The notes under the pieces are model-generated. The model searched no databases, was not told where the DNA came from, and worked only from the letters and a program-made list of their open reading frames with translations. This document shows, in pieces, positions 52,281-61,875 of a stretch of 64,000 nt of DNA. Made by a program: the position numbers and the translations under genes. The stretch comes from SIG78 sp045635745. Lineage in GTDB: Bacteria; Verrucomicrobiota; Lentisphaeria; Victivallales; Victivallaceae. Where the stretch lies: assembly GCA_045635745.1 (NCBI GenBank), contig JAZTWG010000018.1, forward strand, positions 62,001 through 126,000, given 5' to 3'. Position 1 is the stretch's first letter. Each line of letters starts with the position of its first letter.

Positions 52281-52841
52281 TCATTGGGTACGCACAATCA
52301 TGCGGTTGCTTGCCAGACGGAATGTACGCAGTGCCGTAACAACATAAACTTCGTAGATCGCTTTTTCGCCGGGAGCAAGTTCGCCGGGAATCGGGAAATT
52401 CAATGTCAGCATAGCCCGGTTGCCCTGATTGAGCATAAGCTCGCTGCGGCGGGGCGCAGGATCTTTCGGGATTTTCATGCGATATTTCAAAAACGGCTGA
52501 TTTTTATCCGGCACGCGATCATCCGGCAGCCGGCGGTAGCGGATCTCAAAATTATACTGGTCGAACATATACCACTCTTTGATGACCAGCTGCCGGAACC
52601 CCTCGTAAGAAAGGATCACGGAAAATTCCAGCGGCCTTCCGGCAGTGGCAGTAATATCGTAAGGCACTTTCAGCACACACTCTTTGCTGGATACCCGCGG
52701 AACCTTGCTTTTCAAAGTTACAGTGGGAACCGTATCAAGGAAATCGACCTCTTTGGCGGCCGGGGCATCAGCCGCACAGCCGCACAGGATAACCGCCGAC
52801 ACCAATGCCGGCAGCCACTGAAAAAAAACTTTTCTGCTCAT
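52281..52841 (-). CDS. Predicted lipoprotein of unknown function
   Basis: 186 residues. The signal MSRKVFFQWLPALVSAVILCGCAAD has lipobox LCGC with the modified Cys at position 22. The mature part looks beta-rich (ECVLKVPYDITATAGRPLEFSV, RAMLTLNFPIPGELAPGEKAIYEVYVV). I do not recognise a family. It ends 16 bases before the MurC-type ligase gene on the same strand, so a shared transcript and an envelope role are likely. Confidence 0.8.
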   Translation of the reverse strand: MSRKVFFQWLPALVSAVILCGCAADAPAAKEVDFLDTVPTVTLKSKVPRVSSKECVLKVPYDITATAGRPLEFSVILSYEGFRQLVIKEWYMFDQYNFEIRYRRLPDDRVPDKNQPFLKYRMKIPKDPAPRRSELMLNQGNRAMLTLNFPIPGELAPGEKAIYEVYVVTALRTFRLASNRMIVRTQ

Positions 52842-53027
52842 AAGAAATACTCTCCGGATTTATGTTGATTTTCGTTGTTGTGCTGCTGTACGGAACATCC
52901 GCTTTCCCGGTTGTTTTCCAACACAGATACATCAGCTCACGGTACGCACCACATAAAAAGATAGCACCATTCCGGCTTTTTGGCAACCATTTTAAGAGTA
53001 AATATCCGGCTTTTCGCAGGGGGAAAT

Positions 53028-53056
53028 TTGCTTTTCAGCACTTTTGGCTGTATAAT
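53028..53056 (+). promoter_or_regulatory. Sigma-70-type promoter for the Aas-like gene and the long plus-strand series
   Basis: TTGCTT (53028-53033), a 17-base spacer and consensus TATAAT (53051-53056), 47 bases before the ATG at 53104. It may serve much of the series to 62.9 kb, since the gaps there are short. Confidence 0.7.
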
Positions 53057-53103
53057 TATATATTAAAGATATTTTTGATGATACCATTTTCCGGAATTTA
53101 TAT

Positions 53104-55848
53104 ATGGCTCGAAAACTTAATACGGATGGGCAGGTTGGTTGGGTTGCCTGGGGTTCTTTGATAATCTGCATGGGGGCGCTTTTTGTGATCCTCCGCAGCT
53201 CTTTGAGTGAAGCTTTTGCCAGCGAGTTCGGCGTGATTCTTGTTTCTGCCGCGGCTACTGCCGGCCTGATAACTGCCGCCCGCTGCCGCCGCTTCGGGTT
53301 GCTTACCGGTTTGACATTGCCGGTGGTTTTCGGTCTGGCGCTGGCGCTGGACTGGGTAAGCTGCGGCTCATTCGGCTGGCAGATGGCTGGCTTGGCCATG
53401 GGTATATATCTGGCGCTGGTCGGCGGCAGAGTGGCAATGTATCTTATTTACATCGACCAGCGGAGCCGCGAAAGCCATTGGCTGCTTACGGGCTGCATTA
53501 TGCTGCTGCCGGTGCTGCTGGTAACAGTATTCAAATTCTACTGGCAGGAGATCTGTTCGATACCGCACGGACTGGAAATCTGGTCGCTGCGGCTGGTGAT
53601 CGCGTGGGGGATGCTGCTGTTGATCTGGCGGCCTGAACTGCTGCTGCGGGCGCTAACATTCATATTGTGCAATACATTCTACCGCCTGCGCCTTGAACAC
53701 GCAGAGCGTTTGCCGGACTACGGACCGGTACTGATTGTTTCCAACCATGTATCGTTTCTGGATGCGCTCTTTATCATGGGGCTGAAAGCGCGCAAAGTCA
53801 CCATCCTTATCCACAGCAATTTCTACCGGATGCCCGGATTCAAATGGTTTTTCCGCTGGATCGGTGCGCTGGAAGTACCAAATGCCAACCAGCCCAAGCA
53901 GATGCAGAAGTTTTTTGCCCGGGTGCACCGGGTGCTGGAGCGCGGCGGAGTGGTATGCATGTTCCCGGAAGGGGAAATTTCCAACAATGGAGTAATGCAG
54001 GAATTCAAAGGCGGGGTGGCGGCCATGCTGCCCGACAAAAATATCCCGGTGATCCCCATGCATTTGAGTATGCTCTGGGGGAGTCTTTTCCGCATCCATC
54101 AGGGGCATCTGCGCTTTATAAGACCGCATAAGCTGCCGATTCCGGCAACTGTTTACGTGGGCGAACCGATCCCGGCGGATTGGAGCGGATTCAAGATCTG
54201 GCAGAAAATCGGCGAACTGGGCGCCGAAGCGGAAATGCCGCTGATCCCCGGCGAAAAAACCATTCATCACCGTTTTCTCAAACGCGCCAAACAGCACCCG
54301 CTGCAGGTAACGTTCCGCGATTTTGACGAAACTGAAAAACTCAACAACTTCCGGATCCTTGATCGCTCCATACTTTTGAGTAAAAAACTGCGTTCGATCA
54401 CCCGTGAACGCGGCGATACAGGCGAAAATATGGGTATTATGCTGCCCAACGGCACCATGACCGCCACAGCCCTGCTGGCGCTTTGGTACACCGACCGCCG
54501 GGCCGCCATGATCAATTACACGTCCGGGCCGGAAGCCATGCAGAAAATGCGGCTGAAGGCACAACTCAAAACCATCATCACCAGCCGTTCAGTAGTGGAA
54601 AAACTGAAAACCGAACCTTCGGAAGAGATGGTCTTTATGGAAGACATCCTCGCCTCGGCAAGCAACTGGGAGAAACTGCTCAATACTCTGCAAGTGCTGC
54701 TGATACCGCATTGGATACTGATCCGGCTGGTCGCGCCCCGCTCGTGGAACGGAGTCAATGAATGCGCCGCCATACTCTTTTCCAGCGGCTCGACCGGATT
54801 GCCCAAAGGCGTGATGCTTTCGCACCACAATCTGCACAGCAACATCATAAGTTTCTGGCGCGAGATCGCATGGCGCCCCAACGACAGCGTGCTGGGCAAT
54901 CTGCCGCTTTTCCATGTTTTCGGGCTTATGACCAACTTCTGTTTTCCGGCAGTAACCGGCACCCAGGTGGTGTATGTGCCCAATCCGCTCGACGGCCGGG
55001 CCGTCTGCCAGACGGTGAAGGCCAACAAAATAACTCTGATGCTCGCCACTCCTACATTCCTGCAAAGTTACCTCAAATATGCTTCAGTGGAAGATCTCTC
55101 CTCGCTGCGTCTGGTCATTGCGGGGGCAGAAAAACTCCAGCGGAAACTTTTTGAACGGGTCAAGACGATCACCGGTCTTAATATCGTGGAAGCCTACGGC
55201 TGTACGGAAATGAGTCCGATCGTGGCGATCAATATATCCAGCTCGCTCTTTACGCTGGGCAAAGAGTCGGGGCCCTACGGCAGTATCGGCGTACCCATGC
55301 CGGGGATCGCGGTCAAGATCATTGATCCGGAAACCGGCGCTGAACTGGGTGAAAATGAACAGGGCTTGCTCCATTGCAAAGGCGCCAGCGTGATGATCGG
55401 TTATCTGGATGATCCGGAAGCCACCGCCAAAGCGATCACGCCCGATGGCTACTACAATACCAACGATATTGCCACCGTTGACCGCAACGGCTGCATCCGC
55501 ATCGTGGGGCGTATGACCCGGTTCAGCAAGATCGCCGGCGAAATGGTACCGCACGAAATGATCGAGCGCCGGATCGAAGAACTCGGCCATCTGGATAATC
55601 TCGTGGCAGTGGCGGCCCGGCCCGATGAACGCAAAGGTGAACAGCTGGTGGTGTTCTACGCCAGAGAAGCTCAATTTGATATCGCCGAACTTTTGAAGAA
55701 AATGCGCGAATCCGGTTTGCCTAATTTGTGGATACCGCGCGCCGACTGTTTTTTTGAGGTCGATGCCATCCCGATGCTGGGCAACGGCAAAAAGGATCTG
55801 AAAAAAATTCAGGCAATAGCAAAAAAATTAAGCGAAGATGTTTTTTGA
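53104..55848 (+). CDS. Aas-like fusion: membrane segment, PlsC-type acyltransferase and acyl-AMP ligase
   Basis: 914 residues. Residues about 12-190 hold several hydrophobic segments (WVAWGSLIICMGALFVIL, LTLPVVFGLALALDWV, MAGLAMGIYLALV, LTGCIMLLPVLLVTVFKF, LVIAWGMLLLIW). The PlsC-type domain has VSNHVSFLDALF (His about 215, Asp about 220) and MFPEGEIS. The acyl-activating domain has ILFSSGSTGLPKGVMLSH (about 555-572), AYGCTEMSP, YNTNDIATVD and a late GNGKKD lysine. This order matches E. coli Aas, which charges fatty acids and re-acylates lyso-phosphatidylethanolamine. Aas is normally 719 residues; the extra length is the membrane part, which in E. coli is supplied by the separate flippase LplT. 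The hydrophobic part here is too short to be a full LplT. Confidence 0.87.
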   Translation: MARKLNTDGQVGWVAWGSLIICMGALFVILRSSLSEAFASEFGVILVSAAATAGLITAARCRRFGLLTGLTLPVVFGLALALDWVSCGSFGWQMAGLAMGIYLALVGGRVAMYLIYIDQRSRESHWLLTGCIMLLPVLLVTVFKFYWQEICSIPHGLEIWSLRLVIAWGMLLLIWRPELLLRALTFILCNTFYRLRLEHAERLPDYGPVLIVSNHVSFLDALFIMGLKARKVTILIHSNFYRMPGFKWFFRWIGALEVPNANQPKQMQKFFARVHRVLERGGVVCMFPEGEISNNGVMQEFKGGVAAMLPDKNIPVIPMHLSMLWGSLFRIHQGHLRFIRPHKLPIPATVYVGEPIPADWSGFKIWQKIGELGAEAEMPLIPGEKTIHHRFLKRAKQHPLQVTFRDFDETEKLNNFRILDRSILLSKKLRSITRERGDTGENMGIMLPNGTMTATALLALWYTDRRAAMINYTSGPEAMQKMRLKAQLKTIITSRSVVEKLKTEPSEEMVFMEDILASASNWEKLLNTLQVLLIPHWILIRLVAPRSWNGVNECAAILFSSGSTGLPKGVMLSHHNLHSNIISFWREIAWRPNDSVLGNLPLFHVFGLMTNFCFPAVTGTQVVYVPNPLDGRAVCQTVKANKITLMLATPTFLQSYLKYASVEDLSSLRLVIAGAEKLQRKLFERVKTITGLNIVEAYGCTEMSPIVAINISSSLFTLGKESGPYGSIGVPMPGIAVKIIDPETGAELGENEQGLLHCKGASVMIGYLDDPEATAKAITPDGYYNTNDIATVDRNGCIRIVGRMTRFSKIAGEMVPHEMIERRIEELGHLDNLVAVAARPDERKGEQLVVFYAREAQFDIAELLKKMRESGLPNLWIPRADCFFEVDAIPMLGNGKKDLKKIQAIAKKLSEDVF

Positions 55849-55876
55849 AATATAAATCTGCAACAGGAGTGGAAAA

Positions 55877-57172
55877 ATGAAAATCTTGGTAGTCGGTTCC
55901 GGTGGTCGTGAACATGTGTTGTGCTGGAAACTTGCACAAAGCAAAAATGTGGAAAAAGTCTATTGCGCTCCCGGCAATGCAGGTATTGCCCGGGAGTTTG
56001 AATGTGTGAATATCAAGGTCAGCGAGTTGGAAAAGATGGCTGATTGGGCAGTTGAAAATCAGATTGACTTCACCGTGGTCGGCCCGGAAGCTCCGCTTTG
56101 CGATGGTATTGTGGATGTTTTCAAAAGCCGCAATCTTGCGATCTTCGGCCCCTCCCAAGCCGCCGCCCAGCTGGAAGGCAGCAAAACTTTTGCCAAAAAG
56201 TTTATGGAAAAATACAACATTCCCACCGCCCGTGCAGCTGAATTCGATACTCCCGCTCCCGCTAAAAGCTATGTGGAAAAAGAGTTTGCCAACGGCGAAA
56301 AAGGCATTGTGGTCAAAGCCGACGGTCTGGCCGCCGGTAAAGGTGTGCTGGTGGCAGATAATGCCAAAGATGCGTGCGACTTCATCGATCTTTGCTTTGA
56401 CGGCGGTTTCGGCGGTGCCGGCAACCGCGTGCTGATCGAAGAATGTCTTTTCGGGGAAGAAACCAGCGTGCTGGCGCTGGTCGACGGCAATACCATCCGC
56501 GCACTGGCTTCCAGCCAGGATCACAAACGCGCCTACGATCAGGATAAAGGTCCCAACACCGGCGGTATGGGTGCTTACAGCCCCGCTCCGGTAGTGACCG
56601 ATGCAGTGCTTTCCGAAGTTCAGAAAAATGTACTGGATAATGTGCTGGTGGGTTTGAAAGCCGAAAATCTGGACTTCCACGGTCTGCTGTTTGTCGGCGC
56701 CATGGTTACCGATAAGGGTGTAAAGGTTTTGGAATTCAACGTGCGCTTCGGCGACCCAGAAGTTCAGGCGGTGTTGAGCCGTTTTGAAGGCGATCTTGTG
56801 GATGTGATGCAGAAAGTTGCCGCCGGCAGACTTGCTGAAGCCGAACTTATCTGGAGCGCAGAACCGGCAGTCTGTGTAGTAATGGCTTCCGGCGGTTATC
56901 CCGGCGATTACGAAAAAGGTTTTGCCATCAGCGGTCTGGCGGAAGCCGCCGCCACCGGAGCAAAAGTATTCCACGCCGGAACTGCGTTGAACGACAAGGG
57001 CGAGATCGTCAATAGCGGCGGCCGCGTTCTGGGCGTAACCGCCCGCGGCAAAGATGTCCGCACCGCGATTGACAACGCCTACAAAGCCGTAGACTGCATC
57101 AAGTGGCAGGGCGCGTTCTGCCGCCGCGACATCGGTTATCACGCGCTTGAACATGAAGCAGCCGGCAAATAA
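55877..57172 (+). CDS. purD: Phosphoribosylamine--glycine ligase
   Basis: 431 residues. MKILVVGSGGREHVLCWKLAQS, the PurD opening; VVGPEAPLCDGIVD; ATP-grasp centre KADGLAAGKGVLVA; QDHKRAYDQDKGPNTGGMGAYSPAP; and FNVRFGDPEVQAVL. It catalyses the second step of purine synthesis, making GAR. AGGAG precedes the ATG. It lies 28 bases after the Aas-like gene with no other pur gene nearby. Confidence 0.97.
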   Translation: MKILVVGSGGREHVLCWKLAQSKNVEKVYCAPGNAGIAREFECVNIKVSELEKMADWAVENQIDFTVVGPEAPLCDGIVDVFKSRNLAIFGPSQAAAQLEGSKTFAKKFMEKYNIPTARAAEFDTPAPAKSYVEKEFANGEKGIVVKADGLAAGKGVLVADNAKDACDFIDLCFDGGFGGAGNRVLIEECLFGEETSVLALVDGNTIRALASSQDHKRAYDQDKGPNTGGMGAYSPAPVVTDAVLSEVQKNVLDNVLVGLKAENLDFHGLLFVGAMVTDKGVKVLEFNVRFGDPEVQAVLSRFEGDLVDVMQKVAAGRLAEAELIWSAEPAVCVVMASGGYPGDYEKGFAISGLAEAAATGAKVFHAGTALNDKGEIVNSGGRVLGVTARGKDVRTAIDNAYKAVDCIKWQGAFCRRDIGYHALEHEAAGK

Positions 57173-57189
57173 GCAAGGGAATTTGAAAA

Positions 57190-58044
57190 ATGCTTGGAGA
57201 CCGATCCTACATGCGCTTCCGCGATGACTTCGGAGAAGACGCCCGCAAAGCAATGCAGGCGCTCTGGGCGATCATCGGCATAAACATAGTGGTTTTTCTG
57301 CTGGGTATCGGCGAAAATGGTTCGCTCTACTTGTGGGCCAATGAATACAAGTTCCAATGGTATCAGCTGATAACATACATGTTTTTCCACGATGGATTCG
57401 GCCATATATTTTTCAACATGTACGGGCTGTATCTCTTCGGCAGCATGGTAGCCCCCATATTGGGCAGAAAGCGCTTTCTGATCCTCTACTTTTTAAGCGG
57501 AGTCTGCGGCGCGTTGCTGCATCTGGCGGCCAACTGGGGCGAACGCTTCCCGACAGTGGGCGCCAGCGGCGCACTCTTCGGAGTGATGATGGCGGTAGCC
57601 ATGCTGCGGCCCAATACGGAATTGTATCTGCTTTTCATCCCGGTACCGGTCAAGGTAAAAACTCTGGTGGTGGTCTACGCGGTGCTGGAAATATTGAGCA
57701 CGGGCAGGTTGGACAATATAGCTCATCTGGCACATCTCGGCGGCTTTGTGGGGGCGTATTTGTATTTGATGATCTTCTGCAGACGCGATGTAGTCTGGAG
57801 CTTGAAAGATCTTTTCAAGGGTCTCGGCGGTGCGCCCAAAAGCAAAACTTTTGACCGTCAGGCCCCTGGCAACAGTAATTCTGCGTCTGCCGGTTCACCG
57901 CAGCCGCATATAACCCATGTATCGCAGCAGGAAGTCGACCGGCTGCTGGATAAGATTTCCGAAGAGGGGATCAACAGCCTGACCGATTATGAGCGGGCCG
58001 AACTGCAGTTTTTCCGCGAACAGATGCAGTCGCACGGACGTTGA
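57190..58044 (+). CDS. Rhomboid-family intramembrane serine protease
   Basis: 284 residues. Six or so membrane segments cover about 22-198. The catalytic serine is in GASGALFG (Ser126), and the His is in IAHLAHLGGFVGAYL (His182). QLITYMFFHDGFGHIFFNMYGL is the typical second segment. A soluble tail ends EVDRLLDKISEEGINSLTDYERAEL (about 251-275), a short motif often added to bacterial rhomboids. It cuts membrane proteins inside the bilayer; targets are unknown. AGGGA lies upstream of ATG 57190. Confidence 0.92.
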   Translation: MLGDRSYMRFRDDFGEDARKAMQALWAIIGINIVVFLLGIGENGSLYLWANEYKFQWYQLITYMFFHDGFGHIFFNMYGLYLFGSMVAPILGRKRFLILYFLSGVCGALLHLAANWGERFPTVGASGALFGVMMAVAMLRPNTELYLLFIPVPVKVKTLVVVYAVLEILSTGRLDNIAHLAHLGGFVGAYLYLMIFCRRDVVWSLKDLFKGLGGAPKSKTFDRQAPGNSNSASAGSPQPHITHVSQQEVDRLLDKISEEGINSLTDYERAELQFFREQMQSHGR

Positions 58045-58057
58045 GGATTTTACTTTG

Positions 58058-59131
58058 ATGAGAACAGATCTCTTTGATTATCAGCTGCCGGAAGAGCTTA
58101 TCGCCCAGCGTCCGGCAGAAAAGCGGGACCGCTCAAGAATGCTGGTAATGGATCGAGCCACCGGCAAGTGCACCATCCGTGATTTTTCCGATATAGTTGA
58201 ATATCTTTCGCCGGGCGATCTCCTGGTCAGCAACAACACCAAAGTCATGCGGGCAAGAATGTACGGCCGGAAAAACGGTCTGGAAGAAGGCGCCCATTTT
58301 GAAGCGCTGCTGCTCAATCCCCATCCGGCAGGAGAAAAAATTCCCGGCACCCGCTATCAGGCCATGCTCAAGCCGGGTAAGCGTGCGCTGCCGGGTACTT
58401 ATGTAAAACTGCTCGATCATGCGGGCAGACTGCTGGCAGAAGCCCCTGGTTTTACAGTTGCAGAACGCCTGGAAGACGGTACTTTTGTTATTGATTTTGA
58501 TACCGCCGATCAGGAAAGTCTGCAATCACAATTCGGCCACATTCCGCTGCCGCCCTATATCAAACGCGGCGATGAAGGCAGCGACTTTGAGCGCTATCAA
58601 ACAGTTTTCGCCAAAGTTTCCGGTGCGGTTGCCGCGCCAACTGCGGGGTTGCATTTTACAGAAGATGTACTGCAAAAGCTCGAAGCAAAAGGCATCAGGC
58701 GCGCCGAAGTAACGCTGCATGTGGGAGCGGGTACTTTCAAACCGGTCAGCGAAGAGATCATTACCGACCACAAGATGCACACCGAGCATTTTGTTTTAAG
58801 CAGCGAAACCGCCGATTTGATCAATTCCACCCGCGCTGCGGGCAAAAGAGTTGTGGCAGTGGGTACCACCACTGTGCGGACATTGGAAAGTTGTGCTGAT
58901 GAAACCGGCATTGTCCATGCACAAAGCGGAGCTACAAACATATTTTTATACCCGCCGTACCAGCCGCGGTCGGTGGATATGCTGCTGACCAATTTCCATT
59001 TGCCGAAGAGCACGCTTTTAATGCTCGTAAGTTGTTTTGCCGACCGGGAAAAGGTGCTGAATGCGTATCAAACGGCGATCGTAAATAAAATGCGTTTTTA
59101 CAGCTACGGCGATTGTATGCTGTTTATTTGA
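58058..59131 (+). CDS. queA: S-adenosylmethionine:tRNA ribosyltransferase-isomerase
   Basis: ATG 58058 is used (GAGG at 58043-58046); the frame upstream lies in the rhomboid gene. 357 residues. MRTDLFDYQLPEELIAQRPAEKRDRSRML is the QueA opening; others are GDLLVSNNTKVMRARMYGRK, PLPPYIKRG, YQTVFAKVSGAVAAPTAGLHFT, LHVGAGTFKPV and NFHLPKSTLLMLV. It builds epoxyqueuosine at tRNA position 34. No other queuosine gene is in the window. Confidence 0.96.
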   Translation: MRTDLFDYQLPEELIAQRPAEKRDRSRMLVMDRATGKCTIRDFSDIVEYLSPGDLLVSNNTKVMRARMYGRKNGLEEGAHFEALLLNPHPAGEKIPGTRYQAMLKPGKRALPGTYVKLLDHAGRLLAEAPGFTVAERLEDGTFVIDFDTADQESLQSQFGHIPLPPYIKRGDEGSDFERYQTVFAKVSGAVAAPTAGLHFTEDVLQKLEAKGIRRAEVTLHVGAGTFKPVSEEIITDHKMHTEHFVLSSETADLINSTRAAGKRVVAVGTTTVRTLESCADETGIVHAQSGATNIFLYPPYQPRSVDMLLTNFHLPKSTLLMLVSCFADREKVLNAYQTAIVNKMRFYSYGDCMLFI

Positions 59132-59139
59132 GGTTTAAA

Positions 59140-59991
59140 ATGTTTGAGTTGGAAGATAAAAATGTCAAATATGCGGTGATCGGCGACCCGGTGGCACACA
59201 GCGTATCGCCTGCCATGCAGAATGCCGCATTCATATCTTCCGGTCTGGATGAGCGTTACGGCAAATACCACGTAAAGCCGGAAGAATTACCAGAATTTGT
59301 AGATTTTGCCCGGCATAATTTATATGGTTTCAATGCCACAGTTCCGCATAAAGCGGCATTGATTCCACTGCTCGATGAAGCAGCGCCGGAAGCACTGGCC
59401 GCCAACAGCGTAAATACCGTTATAGTGCGCGAAGGCCGGCTTTATGGAGCCAGCACCGATGGTTACGGACTGGAAACTGCTCTTTTTGAAGCATTCAAAC
59501 TCAATATAAAGGGTGCGAAAATCGTTATACTTGGTGCAGGCGGAGCAGCACAGGCCACCGCGTTTGAATTTGTTCAGCGGCAGGCGGCAGAGCTGACCAT
59601 CGTCAACCGTACCAGAAGCAAAGCGGAAGCATTGGCCGGAAGTCTTGCCGGCAAAGGTACTTTGCTGGCGGCGCTGGGCAATGATGAAACCGGTAAAATC
59701 GCCGAAGCAGTTGCCGATGCCGATGTGGTCATTCAGGCAACCAGCGCCGGATTGCGAGCCGGGGATGCGCCGCCAATAGAGTTGAAGCTTTTACAGAATG
59801 CGAAAGCTGTTTTTGATATGATATATCATCCCACAGCAATACAGACTTTTGCCCGACAGCACCATATACCGTGTGCCGACGGGCGGGGCATGTTATTGCA
59901 TCAGGGGGCAAAAAGTTTCAGTTTGTGGACAAAAATAAATCCGCCGCTGAATGCAATGCGCGAAGCTTTGGATAAAGCATTAAATAAGTAA
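59140..59991 (+). CDS. aroE: Shikimate dehydrogenase
   Basis: The start ATG 59140 (MFELEDKNVKYAVIGDPV) follows TTGAGG by six bases; the frame upstream overlaps queA. 283 residues. Substrate motifs VIGDPVAHSVSPAMQNAAF and FNATVPHKAALIP (catalytic Lys in VPHK); NADP motif VILGAGGAAQATAFE and VNRTRSKAE; C-terminal GRGMLLHQGAKSF. It reduces 3-dehydroshikimate. The first enzyme of the same pathway (DAHP synthase) lies 19 kb away on the same strand. Confidence 0.95.
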   Translation: MFELEDKNVKYAVIGDPVAHSVSPAMQNAAFISSGLDERYGKYHVKPEELPEFVDFARHNLYGFNATVPHKAALIPLLDEAAPEALAANSVNTVIVREGRLYGASTDGYGLETALFEAFKLNIKGAKIVILGAGGAAQATAFEFVQRQAAELTIVNRTRSKAEALAGSLAGKGTLLAALGNDETGKIAEAVADADVVIQATSAGLRAGDAPPIELKLLQNAKAVFDMIYHPTAIQTFARQHHIPCADGRGMLLHQGAKSFSLWTKINPPLNAMREALDKALNK

Positions 59992-60018
59992 CACCCACCC
60001 TATCAAGGAGAAAATATT

Positions 60019-60846
60019 ATGGCTTGCAACGGAGATTGTTCAAATTGCAGCAGCAAAGAAAAAGCTGCTGAAGATTGCCGTCTGAAAACTACCATGCAGA
60101 ACATCAAACACAAAGTGGTCGTCATGTCCGGCAAAGGCGGCGTGGGCAAAAGTACCGTGGCAGTAAATCTGGCGGTATCGCTGGCGCTGGCCGGAAACAG
60201 CGTAGGACTGCTCGATGTGGATATCCACGGCCCGAGCATACCGCAAATGCTCAAGTTGGGTAATTCCGGCGTAATGATGGATGGCGATATGATCGTGCCG
60301 CAGGAAATCGGCTCGCTCAAAGTTGTATCACTGGGCTTTATGTTCGACGACCCCGATGGCGCAATCATCTGGCGCGGTCCGATGAAAATGGGCGTTATCA
60401 AGCAGTTCCTTACCGATGTGGCATGGGGCAATCTGGATTACCTTATCATAGATTCACCTCCGGGCACCGGCGACGAACCACTGACAGTCTGTCAGCTGCT
60501 GGATGGCGACAAGGGTGCCGTTATTGTAACCACGCCGCAGATGGTGGCGGCCAACGATGTGGCCAAGAGTCTGAATTTCTGCAAACAGCTGGAGTTCCCG
60601 GTGTTGGGTCTGGTGGAAAATATGAGCGGATTCGTCTGTCCGGACTGCGGCAAAGTGACCGATATTTTTGCGGCGGGTGCCGGTGAAAAACTGGCGGAAA
60701 AATTCGGGATCAAACTGTTGGCCAAGATTCCCATCGATCCGGTGATCTGTCAGGGGGGCGATGAAGGAACTCCCTTTGTCCAGCGCTTTGCCAAAAGTGT
60801 GCCCGGCAAAGTATTTGAAGAAATGGTCAGCAAACATTTTGCATAA
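60019..60846 (+). CDS. mrp: Mrp/NBP35-family Fe-S cluster carrier ATPase (ApbC-like)
   Basis: 275 residues. The deviant Walker A MSGKGGVGKSTVAVNLA (36-52), DVDIHGPSIPQML, the block DYLIIDSPPGTGDEPLT and the C-terminal VCPDCGK pair (Cys about 207 and 210) that binds a bridging cluster. The N-terminus has extra cysteines (ACNGDCSNCSSKE), as in NBP35-type members. It carries and inserts Fe-S clusters. Spaced 27 bases from aroE and from the next gene. Confidence 0.93.
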   Translation: MACNGDCSNCSSKEKAAEDCRLKTTMQNIKHKVVVMSGKGGVGKSTVAVNLAVSLALAGNSVGLLDVDIHGPSIPQMLKLGNSGVMMDGDMIVPQEIGSLKVVSLGFMFDDPDGAIIWRGPMKMGVIKQFLTDVAWGNLDYLIIDSPPGTGDEPLTVCQLLDGDKGAVIVTTPQMVAANDVAKSLNFCKQLEFPVLGLVENMSGFVCPDCGKVTDIFAAGAGEKLAEKFGIKLLAKIPIDPVICQGGDEGTPFVQRFAKSVPGKVFEEMVSKHFA

Positions 60847-60873
60847 GTGATCAAATTAAAACAGGAGCGGTAA

Positions 60874-61875
60874 ATGATGAAAAAATTGGAAAACTCGCGT
60901 ATTCTGATTACCGGCGGTGCCGGATTTATCGGCTCCAATCTGGTGGAAAAATTTCTTGCCCGGAACAATGAAGTAGTGGTGCTGGATAATTTTTCCACCG
61001 GCAAGCGGGAAAATCTGGCCGCCTTTGCCGGCAATAAAGCGTTTACGCTCATCGAAGGCGATATACGCAATATGGCCGATTGTCAGCAAGCGCTGCAAGG
61101 CGTAGAATATGTTCTGCATCAGGCGGCGCTGGGCAGCGTACCGCGTTCGGTAAAAGATCCCATGACCAGTACCGCAGTAAATATTCTTGGTTTTGTCAAT
61201 ATGCTTTACGCCGCGCAGGCAGCCGGTGTAAAGCGTTTTGTCTACGCTGCCAGCAGCTCCACTTACGGCGACAGCAAAACGCTGCCGAAAACCGAAGATG
61301 TGATCGGCAAACCGCTTTCACCATACGCCATAACCAAATATGTCAATGAACTTTATGCCGGAAATTTCCATGATCTTTATGGTATAGATACTGTTGGATT
61401 GCGTTACTTCAATGTTTTCGGCCGGCGGCAGGATCCCAACGGAGCTTACGCCGCAGTAATCCCGAAATTTGTAATGCAGCTCATGCAGCACAAGCAAGTC
61501 GTCATCAATGGGGACGGCAGTTACAGCCGTGATTTCACCTATATAGATAATGTTTTGCAGGCCAATGAGCTGGCGCTGACAACTGCCGATCCGCAGGCGG
61601 TCAATACGGTCTACAATGTTGCTTGCGGAGAACGGACCACTCTGCGGGAACTTTTTGAGTATCTCAAAGAAAATCTCTCCGAGTTTGATCCGGTAATAGC
61701 CAATGCCGTTCCGGAATATGGAGCAATCCGCTCCGGCGATATACCGCACAGTCTGGCCAGCATTGAAAAAGCCCGCACTCTGTTGGGATACGCGCCGGAA
61801 TTCGATGTTAAAACCGGTTTGCGCGCCGCCTGCAGATGGTATTGGGAAAATCTTACCGGCAGGAGTCGGGCATGA
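60874..61875 (+). CDS. UDP-sugar 4-epimerase, extended SDR (WbpP-like)
   Basis: 333 residues from ATG 60874 (AGGAG upstream; the second ATG at 60877 is equally possible). ILITGGAGFIGSNLVEKF (10-27), HQAALGSVPRSVKDP, the catalytic ASSSTYGD and PYAITKY (YxxxK, about 151-155), RYFNVFGRRQDPNGAYAAVIPKF and SRDFTYIDN. The SVPRSVKDP and RRQDPNGAYAAVIP phrases are closest to the UDP-GlcNAc/GalNAc 4-epimerase group (WbpP, TviC). A role in surface-sugar supply is likely. Its stop overlaps the regulator start (ATGA). Confidence 0.9.
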   Translation: MMKKLENSRILITGGAGFIGSNLVEKFLARNNEVVVLDNFSTGKRENLAAFAGNKAFTLIEGDIRNMADCQQALQGVEYVLHQAALGSVPRSVKDPMTSTAVNILGFVNMLYAAQAAGVKRFVYAASSSTYGDSKTLPKTEDVIGKPLSPYAITKYVNELYAGNFHDLYGIDTVGLRYFNVFGRRQDPNGAYAAVIPKFVMQLMQHKQVVINGDGSYSRDFTYIDNVLQANELALTTADPQAVNTVYNVACGERTTLRELFEYLKENLSEFDPVIANAVPEYGAIRSGDIPHSLASIEKARTLLGYAPEFDVKTGLRAACRWYWENLTGRSRA

